Positions 10,164 to 19,156 of a stretch of DNA of 48,177 nt are shown one piece after another. The notes under the pieces are model-generated. The model was not told the DNA's origin, searched no databases, and was given only the letters and a program-made list of their open reading frames with translations. Every line of letters begins with the position of its first letter. The first letter of the stretch is position 1. The stretch spans positions 1-48,177 of the forward strand of contig CAMKRY010000005.1 in NCBI GenBank assembly GCA_946415345.1, in the 5' to 3' direction. The DNA comes from an uncultured Bacteroidales bacterium (GTDB taxonomy: Bacteria > Bacteroidota > Bacteroidia > Bacteroidales > UBA932). Position numbers and translations under genes: made by a program.

Positions 10164-11291
10164 ATGCAGTACAAACCTCTTCGCATCATCATCAGCGGCG
10201 GCGGCACGGGAGGCCACATCTTCCCGGCCGTGTCCATCGCCAACAAGCTCAAGGAACTCTGCCCCGAGAATGACATCCTCTTTGTCGGCGCCAACGGCAA
10301 GATGGAAATGGAGAAGGTGCCTGCGGCGGGCTACAAGATTATCGGCCTGCCCATCGCCGGCCTCCAGCGCCGGCTCACCGTGAAAAACATCATCAACGAC
10401 ATCCAGGTGCCGTTCAAGTTGATGTCCAGTCTCCGCAAGGCGCGGAGAATCATCCGCGAGTTCAAGCCCGACGTCGCCATCGGTGTCGGCGGCTATGCCA
10501 GCGCCCCCCTGCTGAAAGCCGCGACGAAATTGCACATCCCGGCGCTGATCCAGGAGCAGAACGGCTTCGCCGGCATGACCAACAAGATGCTCGGCGAGAA
10601 GGTTCAGTGCATCTGCGTCGCCTATGAAGGCATGGAGCGTTTCTTCCCCGCAGACAAGATTGTCATGAGCGGCAATCCGATCCGAAAGGAAGTCTCCACC
10701 CCTCCGACCCCGACGATGCGCGCTGAGGCCATGGAGTTCTACGGACTGAACCCGCAGAAAAAGCACCTTTTCATTGTCGGCGGTTCCCTCGGCAGCGGCA
10801 CGCTGAACAAGGCGATGCGCAGCTGGATCGAGGCCGGTTGCCCCGGCGGAGAGGGCGTTGAAGTCATCTGGCAGTGCGGCAAGTACTACAAGGCCGGCGT
10901 GGACGAATTCATGGCGGCACATCCGGTTCCCGCCGTGAAGCATTTCGACTTCATCCAGCGGATGGACCTCGCCTTTGCCGCGGCGGATGTCGTGGTCTCG
11001 CGCTCCGGCGCCAGCACGGTTTCCGAAATCTGCGCCATGGGCAAGGCCTGCATTTTCGTTCCCTCGCCGAACGTGGCGGAGGACCACCAGACCCATAACG
11101 CGATGGCCCTCGTCCGGAAGGATGCGGCCCTCATCGTGAAAGATGCCGAAGCCGCGGAGAAGCTGCTCCCGGAGGCGCTCGGCCTTCTTGCGGACCCGGA
11201 GCGGACCGCCACTCTCGGCGCCAACGCCGAAAAGATGGCCCTCCGAGACGCTGCCCAGGTTATTTGTGACGAAGTATATAAATTGGTATAA
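10164..11291 (+). CDS. murG: UDP-GlcNAc:lipid I GlcNAc transferase
   Basis: 375 aa, ISGGGTGGHIFPAVSIA, QEQNGFAGMTNK, SRSGASTVSEICAMGKACIFVPSP. Confidence 0.96.
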   Translation: MQYKPLRIIISGGGTGGHIFPAVSIANKLKELCPENDILFVGANGKMEMEKVPAAGYKIIGLPIAGLQRRLTVKNIINDIQVPFKLMSSLRKARRIIREFKPDVAIGVGGYASAPLLKAATKLHIPALIQEQNGFAGMTNKMLGEKVQCICVAYEGMERFFPADKIVMSGNPIRKEVSTPPTPTMRAEAMEFYGLNPQKKHLFIVGGSLGSGTLNKAMRSWIEAGCPGGEGVEVIWQCGKYYKAGVDEFMAAHPVPAVKHFDFIQRMDLAFAAADVVVSRSGASTVSEICAMGKACIFVPSPNVAEDHQTHNAMALVRKDAALIVKDAEAAEKLLPEALGLLADPERTATLGANAEKMALRDAAQVICDEVYKLV

Positions 11292-12644
11292 ATGGAATAC
11301 ACGAGCGTCTACTTTCTCGGAATCGGTGGCATCGGCATGAGTGCCATCGCCCGATACTACAAGTTCAAGGGCCTGGAGGTCAGCGGCTATGACCGCACGC
11401 CTTCCGACCTGACCGCCGCCCTCGAGCGGGAAGGCATCCCCGTGCACTACGAGAGCCGGCCGGACCTGATTCCTGCGGACACGGCCAGGACCCTCGTCGT
11501 CTATACGCCCGCCATCCCCAAGGACTTCCCGGAATTCCTCTACGTCCAGGAGAAGGGCTACCGCGTCATCAAGCGCTCCCGCATGCTCGGCGAAATCGCC
11601 GCCGGACAGGACTGCCTCGCCGTCGCCGGCACCCACGGCAAGACGACGACCTCGACGCTCACCGCTCACATCTTCACGCAGACCCAGGGCTGCACCGCCT
11701 TCCTCGGCGGCATCTCCAAGAACTACCGGACCAACCTCCTCACCAGCCACAATCCCGTGGTCGTCGCCGAAGCGGACGAGTTCGACCGCTCCTTCCTGCA
11801 GCTCTTCCCGAAGATCGCCGTCATCACTGCCATGGACGCCGACCATCTCGACATCTACGGCGACCTCAACCAGTACCAGCAGGCCTTCCGCGACTTCGCG
11901 GCGCAGGTGAGCGGCACCCTCATCGTCAAGAAGGGACTCCCCCTCACCGCGGCCGACACCAAGGCCACGCTGAAGACCTACCATGCCAGCGATCCCGACG
12001 CGGATTTCCACGCCGAGAATGCCCAGGCCGATGCCTGCGGCCATTTCACCTATGACCTCCGCTGGCCGGGCGGCCTCCTGAAGGGCGTCCGCGTCGGCAT
12101 CCCCGGCCGCATCAACGTCGAGAACAGCATCGGTGCTGCCGCCATCGCCCTTACCTACGGACTGGATCCCGAGGCCGTAAAAGCCGCCATCGGCTCGTTC
12201 CAGGGCGTGCTGCGCCGCCTTGACGTCCACCTCAACACGCCGAAACTCTCCTACATCGACGACTACGCCCACCATCCCGCCGAGCTCGCCGCCGCCATCG
12301 CCTCAATGCGCGACATCTTCCCCGGCCGGAAGCTGACGGCCATTTTCCAGCCGCACCTCTACACCCGTACGCGGGACTTCGCGGCGGAATTCGCCAAAGC
12401 GCTCAGCGCCGTCGACAAGCTCATCCTCCTCGACATCTACCCCGCCCGGGAGCTGCCGATCGAGGGCGTCACCTCCGAGATTATCTTCGACCGGGTGACC
12501 GCGCCCGAAAAGGTGCTCCTCAATAAGGAAGAGCTGATGGATTACCTGGCCAAAGAGCCCGTCGACGTGCTCGCCTCGTTCGGTGCGGGCAACGTGGACC
12601 GCTATATCCAGCCCATCACAGAATTATTGCAATCCCGCTTATAG
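11292..12644 (+). CDS. murC: UDP-N-acetylmuramate--L-alanine ligase
   Basis: 450 aa, YFLGIGGIGMSAIARYY, GTHGKTTTSTL, YAHHPAEL. Confidence 0.95.
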   Translation: MEYTSVYFLGIGGIGMSAIARYYKFKGLEVSGYDRTPSDLTAALEREGIPVHYESRPDLIPADTARTLVVYTPAIPKDFPEFLYVQEKGYRVIKRSRMLGEIAAGQDCLAVAGTHGKTTTSTLTAHIFTQTQGCTAFLGGISKNYRTNLLTSHNPVVVAEADEFDRSFLQLFPKIAVITAMDADHLDIYGDLNQYQQAFRDFAAQVSGTLIVKKGLPLTAADTKATLKTYHASDPDADFHAENAQADACGHFTYDLRWPGGLLKGVRVGIPGRINVENSIGAAAIALTYGLDPEAVKAAIGSFQGVLRRLDVHLNTPKLSYIDDYAHHPAELAAAIASMRDIFPGRKLTAIFQPHLYTRTRDFAAEFAKALSAVDKLILLDIYPARELPIEGVTSEIIFDRVTAPEKVLLNKEELMDYLAKEPVDVLASFGAGNVDRYIQPITELLQSRL

Positions 12645-12647
12645 ACC

Positions 12648-13448
12648 ATGGAAAACGCCGGACGGAACAATCGAAAAACGATCTTCGCTCTCGCAGGCCT
12701 CGCACTGATGGCCCTTGTATTCGGCTTTGTCCTTCTGCTCGGCCGTGCCGAACGCAGGGGTAGCCGTTGTACGGGCCTGACCGTGGAGGTTCGCGATTCG
12801 AGCGAACACCGTTTCGTGACCGCCTCGGACGTAGAGACCTATCTCTCGGACGAAATCGGCGCCGTCGAAGGAAAAGATCTGGACAGTCTCAACCTCGCGG
12901 ACATCGAGCACCGGCTCAACCGGGGCGTCGGCATCCTCCGCTCGGAGGTATGGCTGACCCCGGACGGTCAGCTCCATGCCCGCATCGACCAGCGCATCCC
13001 CGTCGTCCGTTTCCAGGGTCCTGAGGGCGGATACTATTGCGACGCCGAGGGTTATATCCTCCCGCTGAACGCCAACGCCATCCGCGTCCAGACAGTGGAC
13101 GGAGCCCTGGGCTACATACCCGCCGAAGGTTTCTCCGGCTTTCCGGAGGACGGACCCGGTAAGGAGTGGCTCGACAGGATGCTGGGCCTCGTCGCCGTCA
13201 TCCGCCAATCCCCGGCCTGGTCCGGCAACATCGCCCAGATCCACGTGGCAGAGGGCAACGGGGAACTGACGCTAATCCTGCGCGACCGTCCCGAGCGCTT
13301 CCTCTTCGGCCAGCCGGAGCATGCTCAGGCCAAGCTTGCCCGCATGGGACAGTATTTCAGGAAGGTGCTTCCGCAACTGCCGGAAGGCGCCGCCTACAAG
13401 AGCGTGAACGTAAAATATAAAGGTCAGATCATCTGCCGAAACAAATAG
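12648..13448 (+). CDS. ftsQ: Cell division protein FtsQ
   Basis: 266 aa, N-terminal TM and POTRA-like region, position between murC and ftsA. Confidence 0.82.
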   Translation: MENAGRNNRKTIFALAGLALMALVFGFVLLLGRAERRGSRCTGLTVEVRDSSEHRFVTASDVETYLSDEIGAVEGKDLDSLNLADIEHRLNRGVGILRSEVWLTPDGQLHARIDQRIPVVRFQGPEGGYYCDAEGYILPLNANAIRVQTVDGALGYIPAEGFSGFPEDGPGKEWLDRMLGLVAVIRQSPAWSGNIAQIHVAEGNGELTLILRDRPERFLFGQPEHAQAKLARMGQYFRKVLPQLPEGAAYKSVNVKYKGQIICRNK

Positions 13449-13453
13449 AAGTT

Positions 13454-14950
13454 ATGGAAGAGAAACACATTGCCGCCATCGACCTGGGCTCCTCGAAATT
13501 CGCCGTGACCGTCGCACGGATCAGCGGGGACGACATCCAGATCGTCTACTACAAGGAAACGCCCTCGGACGGTATCCGCAACAGCGAGGTATTCAACCCG
13601 GGCAAGACGCGCCAGAAACTGGAAGACGCAATCCGCGAAGCCGAGCGTGAGCTGAACATCAAGATCATGCAGGTCTGCGTGGGTCTGCCGCGCTATCCGG
13701 TCACGCAGGAGATTGCGACCGGCCGCTTCGACCGCACCGAACCCAACAGCTGCATCTCCGAAGAGGAGATCGAAACGCTCAAGAGCCTCGCCCTGGAAGC
13801 CTATCCGCTCAGCAATCCCGAGACCGACGAACTCTACGGCGCCGTCGCCCAGTCCTTCTCGACCGCCGAGTACCACCAGCTCGTCGAGCAGGATGTGATC
13901 GGCACCGTCTCGCGCACCCTGGAAGGCAATTTTAAGGTCTTCATCGGCCGCCAGCACGCGGTCAACACCATCGACGTTCTCTTCAACCAGCTCCATATCG
14001 CCATCGCCCGGATGTACTTCCTTCCGGATGCCGTGGCCAAGGCCGTCCTCACCAACGAGGAGATGGACAGCGGTGTCGCCCTCATCGATTTCGGCGGCGG
14101 GGTGACCTCGGTCAGCATCTATCACGGCAACATTATGCGTTATTACGGCGCGATTCCCTTCGGCGGCAAGGTCATCACGTCCGACATCAAGGCGGAATGC
14201 TCCATCTCCGAAGAACTCGCCGACAACATCAAGAAGGGCTTCGGCTCCTGCATGCCGTCCAAGCTCCAGAATCTCAGCGAAAAGACCCTCCAGATCCAGT
14301 ACGACGACCGCAACGGCATCGAGGTCCGCGTCAGCTACCTCGCCGAAATCATCAGCGAGCGCACCCGCGAGATCGTCGACGCCATCCTCTGGCATATCCA
14401 GCAGAGCGGCTTCGCCAACAATCTCCGCAGCGGCATCGTCATCACGGGCGGCGGCGCCAACCTCATGGGCCTCAGCTTCCTCCTCAAGGAACGCTCCGGC
14501 TTCAACGTCAAGATGGGGTATCCGCGCCATCTCTTCTCCGCCGAGGGCTGCTCGGGCATCTATGAAACCAGCGCCACCGCGGCGATGGGCATGATCCTGG
14601 CGGCCAAGAACGACCATCTCCCGGACTGCGTCGATCTGCCGGAATTCGATCCGGAGGCCCTGCGCAACGCCGGCCTCGAGGTGGTCAGCCCGGAAGAGGA
14701 GGAAACCGTCGAAGAAACCACCGAGACTCCCGCCACCGAGTGGAACGGGGAGTTCGAGCAGGGTGAAACCGGCAAACTCATCGAGGATGAAGAGTTCGGC
14801 GAGCCGGTCAAAAAGGAGAAAGTCAAGAAGGAAAAGCCGCAGCGGAAACGTTGGAAAGGTCCGCAGATCAAGACGCCGGAATCCCTCAACATCTTCTGGA
14901 AGAAGGTCTCCAACACCTTCGTGGATATCTACGACGAAGCAACCAAATAG
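13454..14950 (+). CDS. ftsA: Cell division protein FtsA
   Basis: 498 aa, AAIDLGSSKFAVTVARI, ALIDFGGGVTSVSIY, GIVITGGGANLMGL. Confidence 0.95.
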   Translation: MEEKHIAAIDLGSSKFAVTVARISGDDIQIVYYKETPSDGIRNSEVFNPGKTRQKLEDAIREAERELNIKIMQVCVGLPRYPVTQEIATGRFDRTEPNSCISEEEIETLKSLALEAYPLSNPETDELYGAVAQSFSTAEYHQLVEQDVIGTVSRTLEGNFKVFIGRQHAVNTIDVLFNQLHIAIARMYFLPDAVAKAVLTNEEMDSGVALIDFGGGVTSVSIYHGNIMRYYGAIPFGGKVITSDIKAECSISEELADNIKKGFGSCMPSKLQNLSEKTLQIQYDDRNGIEVRVSYLAEIISERTREIVDAILWHIQQSGFANNLRSGIVITGGGANLMGLSFLLKERSGFNVKMGYPRHLFSAEGCSGIYETSATAAMGMILAAKNDHLPDCVDLPEFDPEALRNAGLEVVSPEEEETVEETTETPATEWNGEFEQGETGKLIEDEEFGEPVKKEKVKKEKPQRKRWKGPQIKTPESLNIFWKKVSNTFVDIYDEATK

Positions 14951-14962
14951 GAGGAACAAGAC

Positions 14963-16213
14963 ATGGAAGACAATCTCATCAAGAATTTCTATACGCCGAA
15001 CGACTGGTCCCGCGAGGGATCGCTGATCAAGGTGATCGGTGTCGGCGGCGGCGGTTGCAACGCCGTCAACTACATGTACGAACAGAAGATCGAGGGCTGC
15101 AGCTTCATCGTCTGCAACACCGACTCCCAGGCGCTGGCCTCCTCCCCTGTCCCGACCAAAATCCAGATGGGCAGCCAGGGTCTCGGCGCGGGAACGGACC
15201 CCGCCGCAGGCCGCAACGCCGCCCTGGAAAGCCAGGATGAAATCGCTGCCAAGGTGATCGACAACGGCACCCAGATGCTCTTCATCACCGCCGGCATGGG
15301 CGGCGGCACCGGCACCGGTGCCTCCCCCGTCATCGCCAAGATGGCCAAGGACAAGGGCATCCTCACCGTCGCCGTCGTCACGCTCCCGTTCAAGAACGAA
15401 GGTCTCGAGTCCCACTCCAAGGCCATCGACGGCATCCATGAGCTCGAGAAGAACGTCGACTCGCTCATCCTGATCAACAATGAGAAGCTCTACGACTTCT
15501 TCGGCGACATGCTGATCCAGAAGGCCTTCCCGAAGGCCGATGAGGTCCTGTCCACCGCCGTCCGCGGCATCATCGAGGTCATCACCAAGCACGGTTTCAT
15601 CAACGTCGACTTCCAGGATGTCTGCAAGCTTATGCGCGGCAGCGGCATGGCCCTCATGGGCATGGGCACCGGCCGCGGTAGCAACCGCCTCGAGGAAGCC
15701 GTCAAGGGCGCCTTCGAATCCCCGCTCCTCAACGACTTCGACCTCAAGACCTCCAAGAATGTGCTCTTGAACATCACGACCGGAAAGAACGAGCAGGGCG
15801 TCAGGATGACCGAGCTCAAGACCATCGACGAGATGATCTCGAAATACACCGGCGACGCCAACCACTTCAAGCGCGGCCTCATTTGGGACGACAGTCCGGA
15901 GTTCGGCGACCAGGTCAAGATCACGGCCATTGTGACCGGCTTCGACATGGGCAAGCTCGGCGACATCACCGACATCAACCTCGGCAACCTCATCCGCATC
16001 CCCGCGGACTACCGCTATGAGCGCCCGAAGGTCGGCGACGAGATTTCCCTCCCCGACGCTCCTCCGGCCACCAAGATCGGCTACAACACGAGCGAGAACG
16101 CCCCGCGCTTCAACTTCGAGGAGAAACCCCTCCTGATTATCGAGCCTGGCCGCAGCATCTCCGAGCTCGAGAGCACCCCGGCCATCCGCCGCTCCCATCA
16201 CGAGAAGAAATAG
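14963..16213 (+). CDS. ftsZ: Cell division protein FtsZ
   Basis: 416 aa, IKVIGVGGGGCNAVNYM, GMGGGTGTGASPVIA. Confidence 0.97.
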   Translation: MEDNLIKNFYTPNDWSREGSLIKVIGVGGGGCNAVNYMYEQKIEGCSFIVCNTDSQALASSPVPTKIQMGSQGLGAGTDPAAGRNAALESQDEIAAKVIDNGTQMLFITAGMGGGTGTGASPVIAKMAKDKGILTVAVVTLPFKNEGLESHSKAIDGIHELEKNVDSLILINNEKLYDFFGDMLIQKAFPKADEVLSTAVRGIIEVITKHGFINVDFQDVCKLMRGSGMALMGMGTGRGSNRLEEAVKGAFESPLLNDFDLKTSKNVLLNITTGKNEQGVRMTELKTIDEMISKYTGDANHFKRGLIWDDSPEFGDQVKITAIVTGFDMGKLGDITDINLGNLIRIPADYRYERPKVGDEISLPDAPPATKIGYNTSENAPRFNFEEKPLLIIEPGRSISELESTPAIRRSHHEKK

Positions 16214-16232
16214 CGGACAACAGACAGTATAG

Positions 16233-16267
16233 AAAAAGCGCAGAGCCCCACGGTCTTGCGCTTTTTG
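16233..16267 (+). terminator. Terminator after ftsZ
   Basis: aaaaagcgca...tgcgcttttt stem followed by gtct. Confidence 0.8.
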
Positions 16268-16278
16268 TCTCTTCCGCA

Positions 16279-16484
16279 GCGGGCTGGGACTGCAGTTCGG
16301 GCTCGGAAGGCGAAAACGGAGCGGCACCGGGGTCTTGACGAGCAACTTCTCCTTTTAGTCCCGCCGAGCGGGCCTAACGTCGGCGGACAGTGCTCGTCAT
16401 GCCGCTTCGCGTCACCGCCCCCTGCACAAGGCCCACGCGCATTTCCGTTTTCGCCAACGAGCCCTCACCGCAGCCCCAACCCGC
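16279..16484. other. Long nested fold-back: candidate structured ncRNA or palindromic element
   Basis: Collinear nested complementary arms: GCGGGcTGGG/CCCAaCCCGC, GGGCTC/GAGCCC, GGCGAAAACGGA/TCCGTTTTCGCC, GCGGCA/TGCCGC, TGACGAGCA/TGCTCGTCA, GTCcCGCCGA/TCGGCGGAC. Confidence 0.5.
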
Positions 16485-16558
16485 CGCTACAGAGCCCGAT
16501 CCAGCGATTTGCATCCACGAAAACGGCCATTTTTGAGGATGAGTCCCGCCCATAAACC

Positions 16559-16584
16559 GTCATGCCCGACCTGATCGGGCATCT
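16559..16584 (+). repeat. REP-like palindrome GTCATGCCCGACCTGATCGGGCATCT
   Basis: ATGCCCGA/TCGGGCAT stem, framed by GTCAT...ATCT. Confidence 0.75.
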
Positions 16585-16590
16585 GTCTCC

Positions 16591-16618
16591 GTCATTACCC
16601 GGCTCGTCCGGGTAATCT
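16591..16618 (+). repeat. REP-like palindrome GTCATTACCCGGCTCGTCCGGGTAATCT
   Basis: ATTACCCGG/CCGGGTAAT stem, framed by GTCAT...ATCT. Confidence 0.75.
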
Positions 16619-16622
16619 CTCG

Positions 16623-16670
16623 CGCGTTTGCATGAAATCTGCCTCTCACAGCACTCTAACTGCAAACGCA
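16623..16670. repeat. Tandem inverted-repeat module 1 (GCGTTTGCA-N28-TGCAAACGC)
   Basis: Perfect 9-bp arms, 46-bp span; same architecture as module 2. Confidence 0.7.
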
Positions 16671-16705
16671 TTCCCAAAAACTCCCTTGTTCGCCAAAATC
16701 CGCCT

Positions 16706-16753
16706 CGCGTTTGCAGAAGACCAGACTCCTGTAGCATTCTAAGTGCAAACGAG
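16706..16753. repeat. Tandem inverted-repeat module 2 (GCGTTTGCA-N28-TGCAAACGa)
   Basis: 46-bp span; shares AGCAyTCTAAsTGCAAACG with module 1. Confidence 0.7.
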
Positions 16754-16780
16754 GAGGAACAGTTCAACGCCAAATAATTA

Positions 16781-17365
16781 TTATAGAGATTTCCGCAGCT
16801 CTACGAAGTAAGAGACATTGAGATAGGTGGTGCCGAACATCGCCTTTCTATTTAAGCCTTCCTCGTGGACGTGGCCGAAAATGTGGTACTTGGGGCGGGC
16901 GCTGGAGATGTCCAGGAAGAGCTGTTTGCAGCCTTGGTCTCTATCGAGATAGCTATAGGCCGGGCCGTGAGTTATGAGGAAGTCGATTCCAGCCGGCAAT
17001 GATGCCGGGGCTTCCAAATAGGGTCTGGCTGGGACGCTATAGAACTGAATACCATCGTATTCTATGCCTTCGTTCTCGAGATAGACAATGCCGCCAGGGA
17101 CCAGTTTTCGGGCACGGGACGGTTCGATGTTGAAGATGCGGTCATGATTGCCTGGCACAAAGATTCGGAGTTTTGCAGGAATGGCTGCATACCAAGCAAA
17201 GAAGTCCGTCAGATCTGACGGATTGAAGCCCTCACAGGCATCCCCGGCGCAGATAAGTATGTCCGCTTCAGAGGGCACAGCCATTCTCCGATACATTCCA
17301 TGAGTATCAGAGAATGCAAATATGATGTGTCCCTTGAATCCTAATAGCATATGCCTATGAGACAA
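16781..17365 (-). CDS. Calcineurin-like metallophosphoesterase
   Basis: 194 aa, FAFSDTHGMYRRM, CAGDACEG, FVPGNHD, LITHGPAYSYLD, HIFGHVHEEG. Confidence 0.9.
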   Translation of the reverse strand: MSHRHMLLGFKGHIIFAFSDTHGMYRRMAVPSEADILICAGDACEGFNPSDLTDFFAWYAAIPAKLRIFVPGNHDRIFNIEPSRARKLVPGGIVYLENEGIEYDGIQFYSVPARPYLEAPASLPAGIDFLITHGPAYSYLDRDQGCKQLFLDISSARPKYHIFGHVHEEGLNRKAMFGTTYLNVSYFVELRKSL

Positions 17366-17386
17366 TTGCGTTCCAGCATCTTCTCC

Positions 17387-17805
17387 TTAAGAATTGCGAA
17401 GAATACCAATGACCTCTTTATAAAGCTCTTTTAAATACTCAGCAAAGCTTTTGTCTATAACACAAACCTTCCAAAACTCATCGGTGCCGGTTGTCAAAAA
17501 GCGGCGATCATTCGGCGTCTTGTAGGCCGGCCACCAACGCGATTGTTTGTAACCTAGTCGAGAATAACGATTCCAAGTTTTCTCAGGGAGAACATCCCCT
17601 TCATTTACATCGTTATTTGATATTCCATAGATGTTACTGCCATCCCCTTCTGTATGGAAATGAAAAGTAGATTTCTTCTGCTCAGGAATAGACATCCTTA
17701 TGGATAGGAACTGATAGGAATAGTCTTCAGAATAAGTTATACCTTCTTCCTCACAGAATGCTCTGAGGATTGGAGAGATAGGCAACAATTCGCGCAGGAG
17801 CTGGT
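17387..17805 (-). pseudogene. Probable C-terminal remnant of a second PDDEXK-type nuclease-family gene
   Basis: Open frame with no ATG (ORF track starts at TTG; in-frame TGA at about 17803-17805). LPEKTWNRYSRLGYKQSRWWPAYKTPNDRRFLTTGTDEFWKVCVIDKSFAEYLKELYKEVIGIL resembles the C-terminal layout of the adjacent PDDEXK protein. Confidence 0.4.
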
Positions 17806-17829
17806 TTCATGCTTAAAATATATAGTTTA

Positions 17830-19029
17830 CTATAAATCAGAGAAACCAGGAATGGTTTCTGTCGCTGCGATTATCTCATCAATTAGCTTTCCGATTTCGT
17901 CAATAAACTTCCCTGACAAAATATCTTCAATAGTTTGAGCATCGTAGAGCCAGCGATAAACCCCTGGTAGCCACTTTGACCCGAACGGGAAGGTCTTTCC
18001 CGTTCCATCAGGTAGAATGCTTAAAGGTATAACATTAGCACATTTGTTATTGTCATCATCTTTAATAAAAATTGCAATCCAATAATTGCTTTGTTTCGTT
18101 TCGGGCAAAATAGCGATTTCAGCATTCTTCCATTCTTTCTTTCTAAGAGAGAGCGTACTCTGTTTCGCTCCGCACAAAAAACCAGGATCAATGATTAACT
18201 CAAGATTACGGCTGGATGCAAACTTCTGGAAGTCTGCCTTAAGCTCGTTTTCTATAACAGTCTGTTTATAAGCATCCACATTGGTCAATAGCTTAGTAAC
18301 GACAGAGGGATTCTTTCTCATTATTGCAATAATCTCCTCGCTGCTGTTTTCCATATTATTAGCCAAATTAAGTATTAACGATAGATACTGTCTTAATGTT
18401 TCACGTATTAGTGGTTTATCATATGATATTGAAAGGCACTCTTTAATCCACAACTGGATTTCAGTATTATAAGCTATTGGGAAATAATGCTTCCCTGATT
18501 CTACGGTTGTATTTGCCGATTTTGATGAATAGTCACTTGCATCATGTGCATTCAAGCAAAGATAAAGAATAAGGAAATTTCCTTCTCCATACTTTTTCTT
18601 TGCATAATTATAATACCGAACAAGTTGATTCTCTTGCTCTTGAGCATATATTTTATTCTCAACGATGATTGCTTTATCGCGTTTTTTTGTCTCGATGATG
18701 ATGTCAATACGTCCACCGTTTTCTTTTTCATCTGTTAAGGGACCTATTGATCTTTCCACTTCAACTATTGCTTCTTCTGAATCAAAATCAAATTGACACA
18801 CACGATTATTAATCAATCGAAGGAAGATAGCGAGCGGTTTATTCTCAAGTCCATGAGAGCCGTCATGCCTCAACAATTCTGCAAGAAATGCCGAATGAGT
18901 TTTTGTTTCGTTTGCAGAAAGACCTAATACCTCGAAAACATTGAAGAACTCTCCTCTTAATAGTTGCTCTTTAAGCTGTATTCGTTCTTTTTCAATAACA
19001 TTCTTGATTTGTTCAAAAAATGAATTCAT
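17830..19029 (-). CDS. PD-(D/E)XK nuclease family protein
   Basis: 399 aa, GEFFNVFEVLGLSANETKTHSAFLAELL...GRIDIIIETKKRDKAIIVENKIYAQEQENQLVRYYNYA (D...ExK core); AT-rich relative to flanks. Confidence 0.8.
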   Translation of the reverse strand: MNSFFEQIKNVIEKERIQLKEQLLRGEFFNVFEVLGLSANETKTHSAFLAELLRHDGSHGLENKPLAIFLRLINNRVCQFDFDSEEAIVEVERSIGPLTDEKENGGRIDIIIETKKRDKAIIVENKIYAQEQENQLVRYYNYAKKKYGEGNFLILYLCLNAHDASDYSSKSANTTVESGKHYFPIAYNTEIQLWIKECLSISYDKPLIRETLRQYLSLILNLANNMENSSEEIIAIMRKNPSVVTKLLTNVDAYKQTVIENELKADFQKFASSRNLELIIDPGFLCGAKQSTLSLRKKEWKNAEIAILPETKQSNYWIAIFIKDDDNNKCANVIPLSILPDGTGKTFPFGSKWLPGVYRWLYDAQTIEDILSGKFIDEIGKLIDEIIAATETIPGFSDL

Positions 19030-19156
19030 AGGCAGAAAAAGATAGACTTATCGGTTTGATTTATGAAATAAAGAAAGAGATTACATACTATAGGACTCAA
19101 ATATAGGAATTATTCGTAACATCTGCGACATAATGAGGATATTGTGTACAGCAAAA

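Noticed and set aside
13424-16345. 973-aa minus-strand ORF opposite ftsA/ftsZ
   Set aside because: Antisense shadow of ftsA and ftsZ, no recognisable domain
16465-16773. 102-aa ORF over the region after ftsZ (and 16256..16555 on plus)
   Set aside because: Its residues are a translation of REP palindromes and tandem inverted repeats (PDEPGNDGDRCPIRSGMT; LQLECCERQISCK)
16268-16775. CRISPR-like array
   Set aside because: Repeats are only two-copy inverted modules and single palindromes. There is no regular repeat-spacer unit and no cas gene in the window
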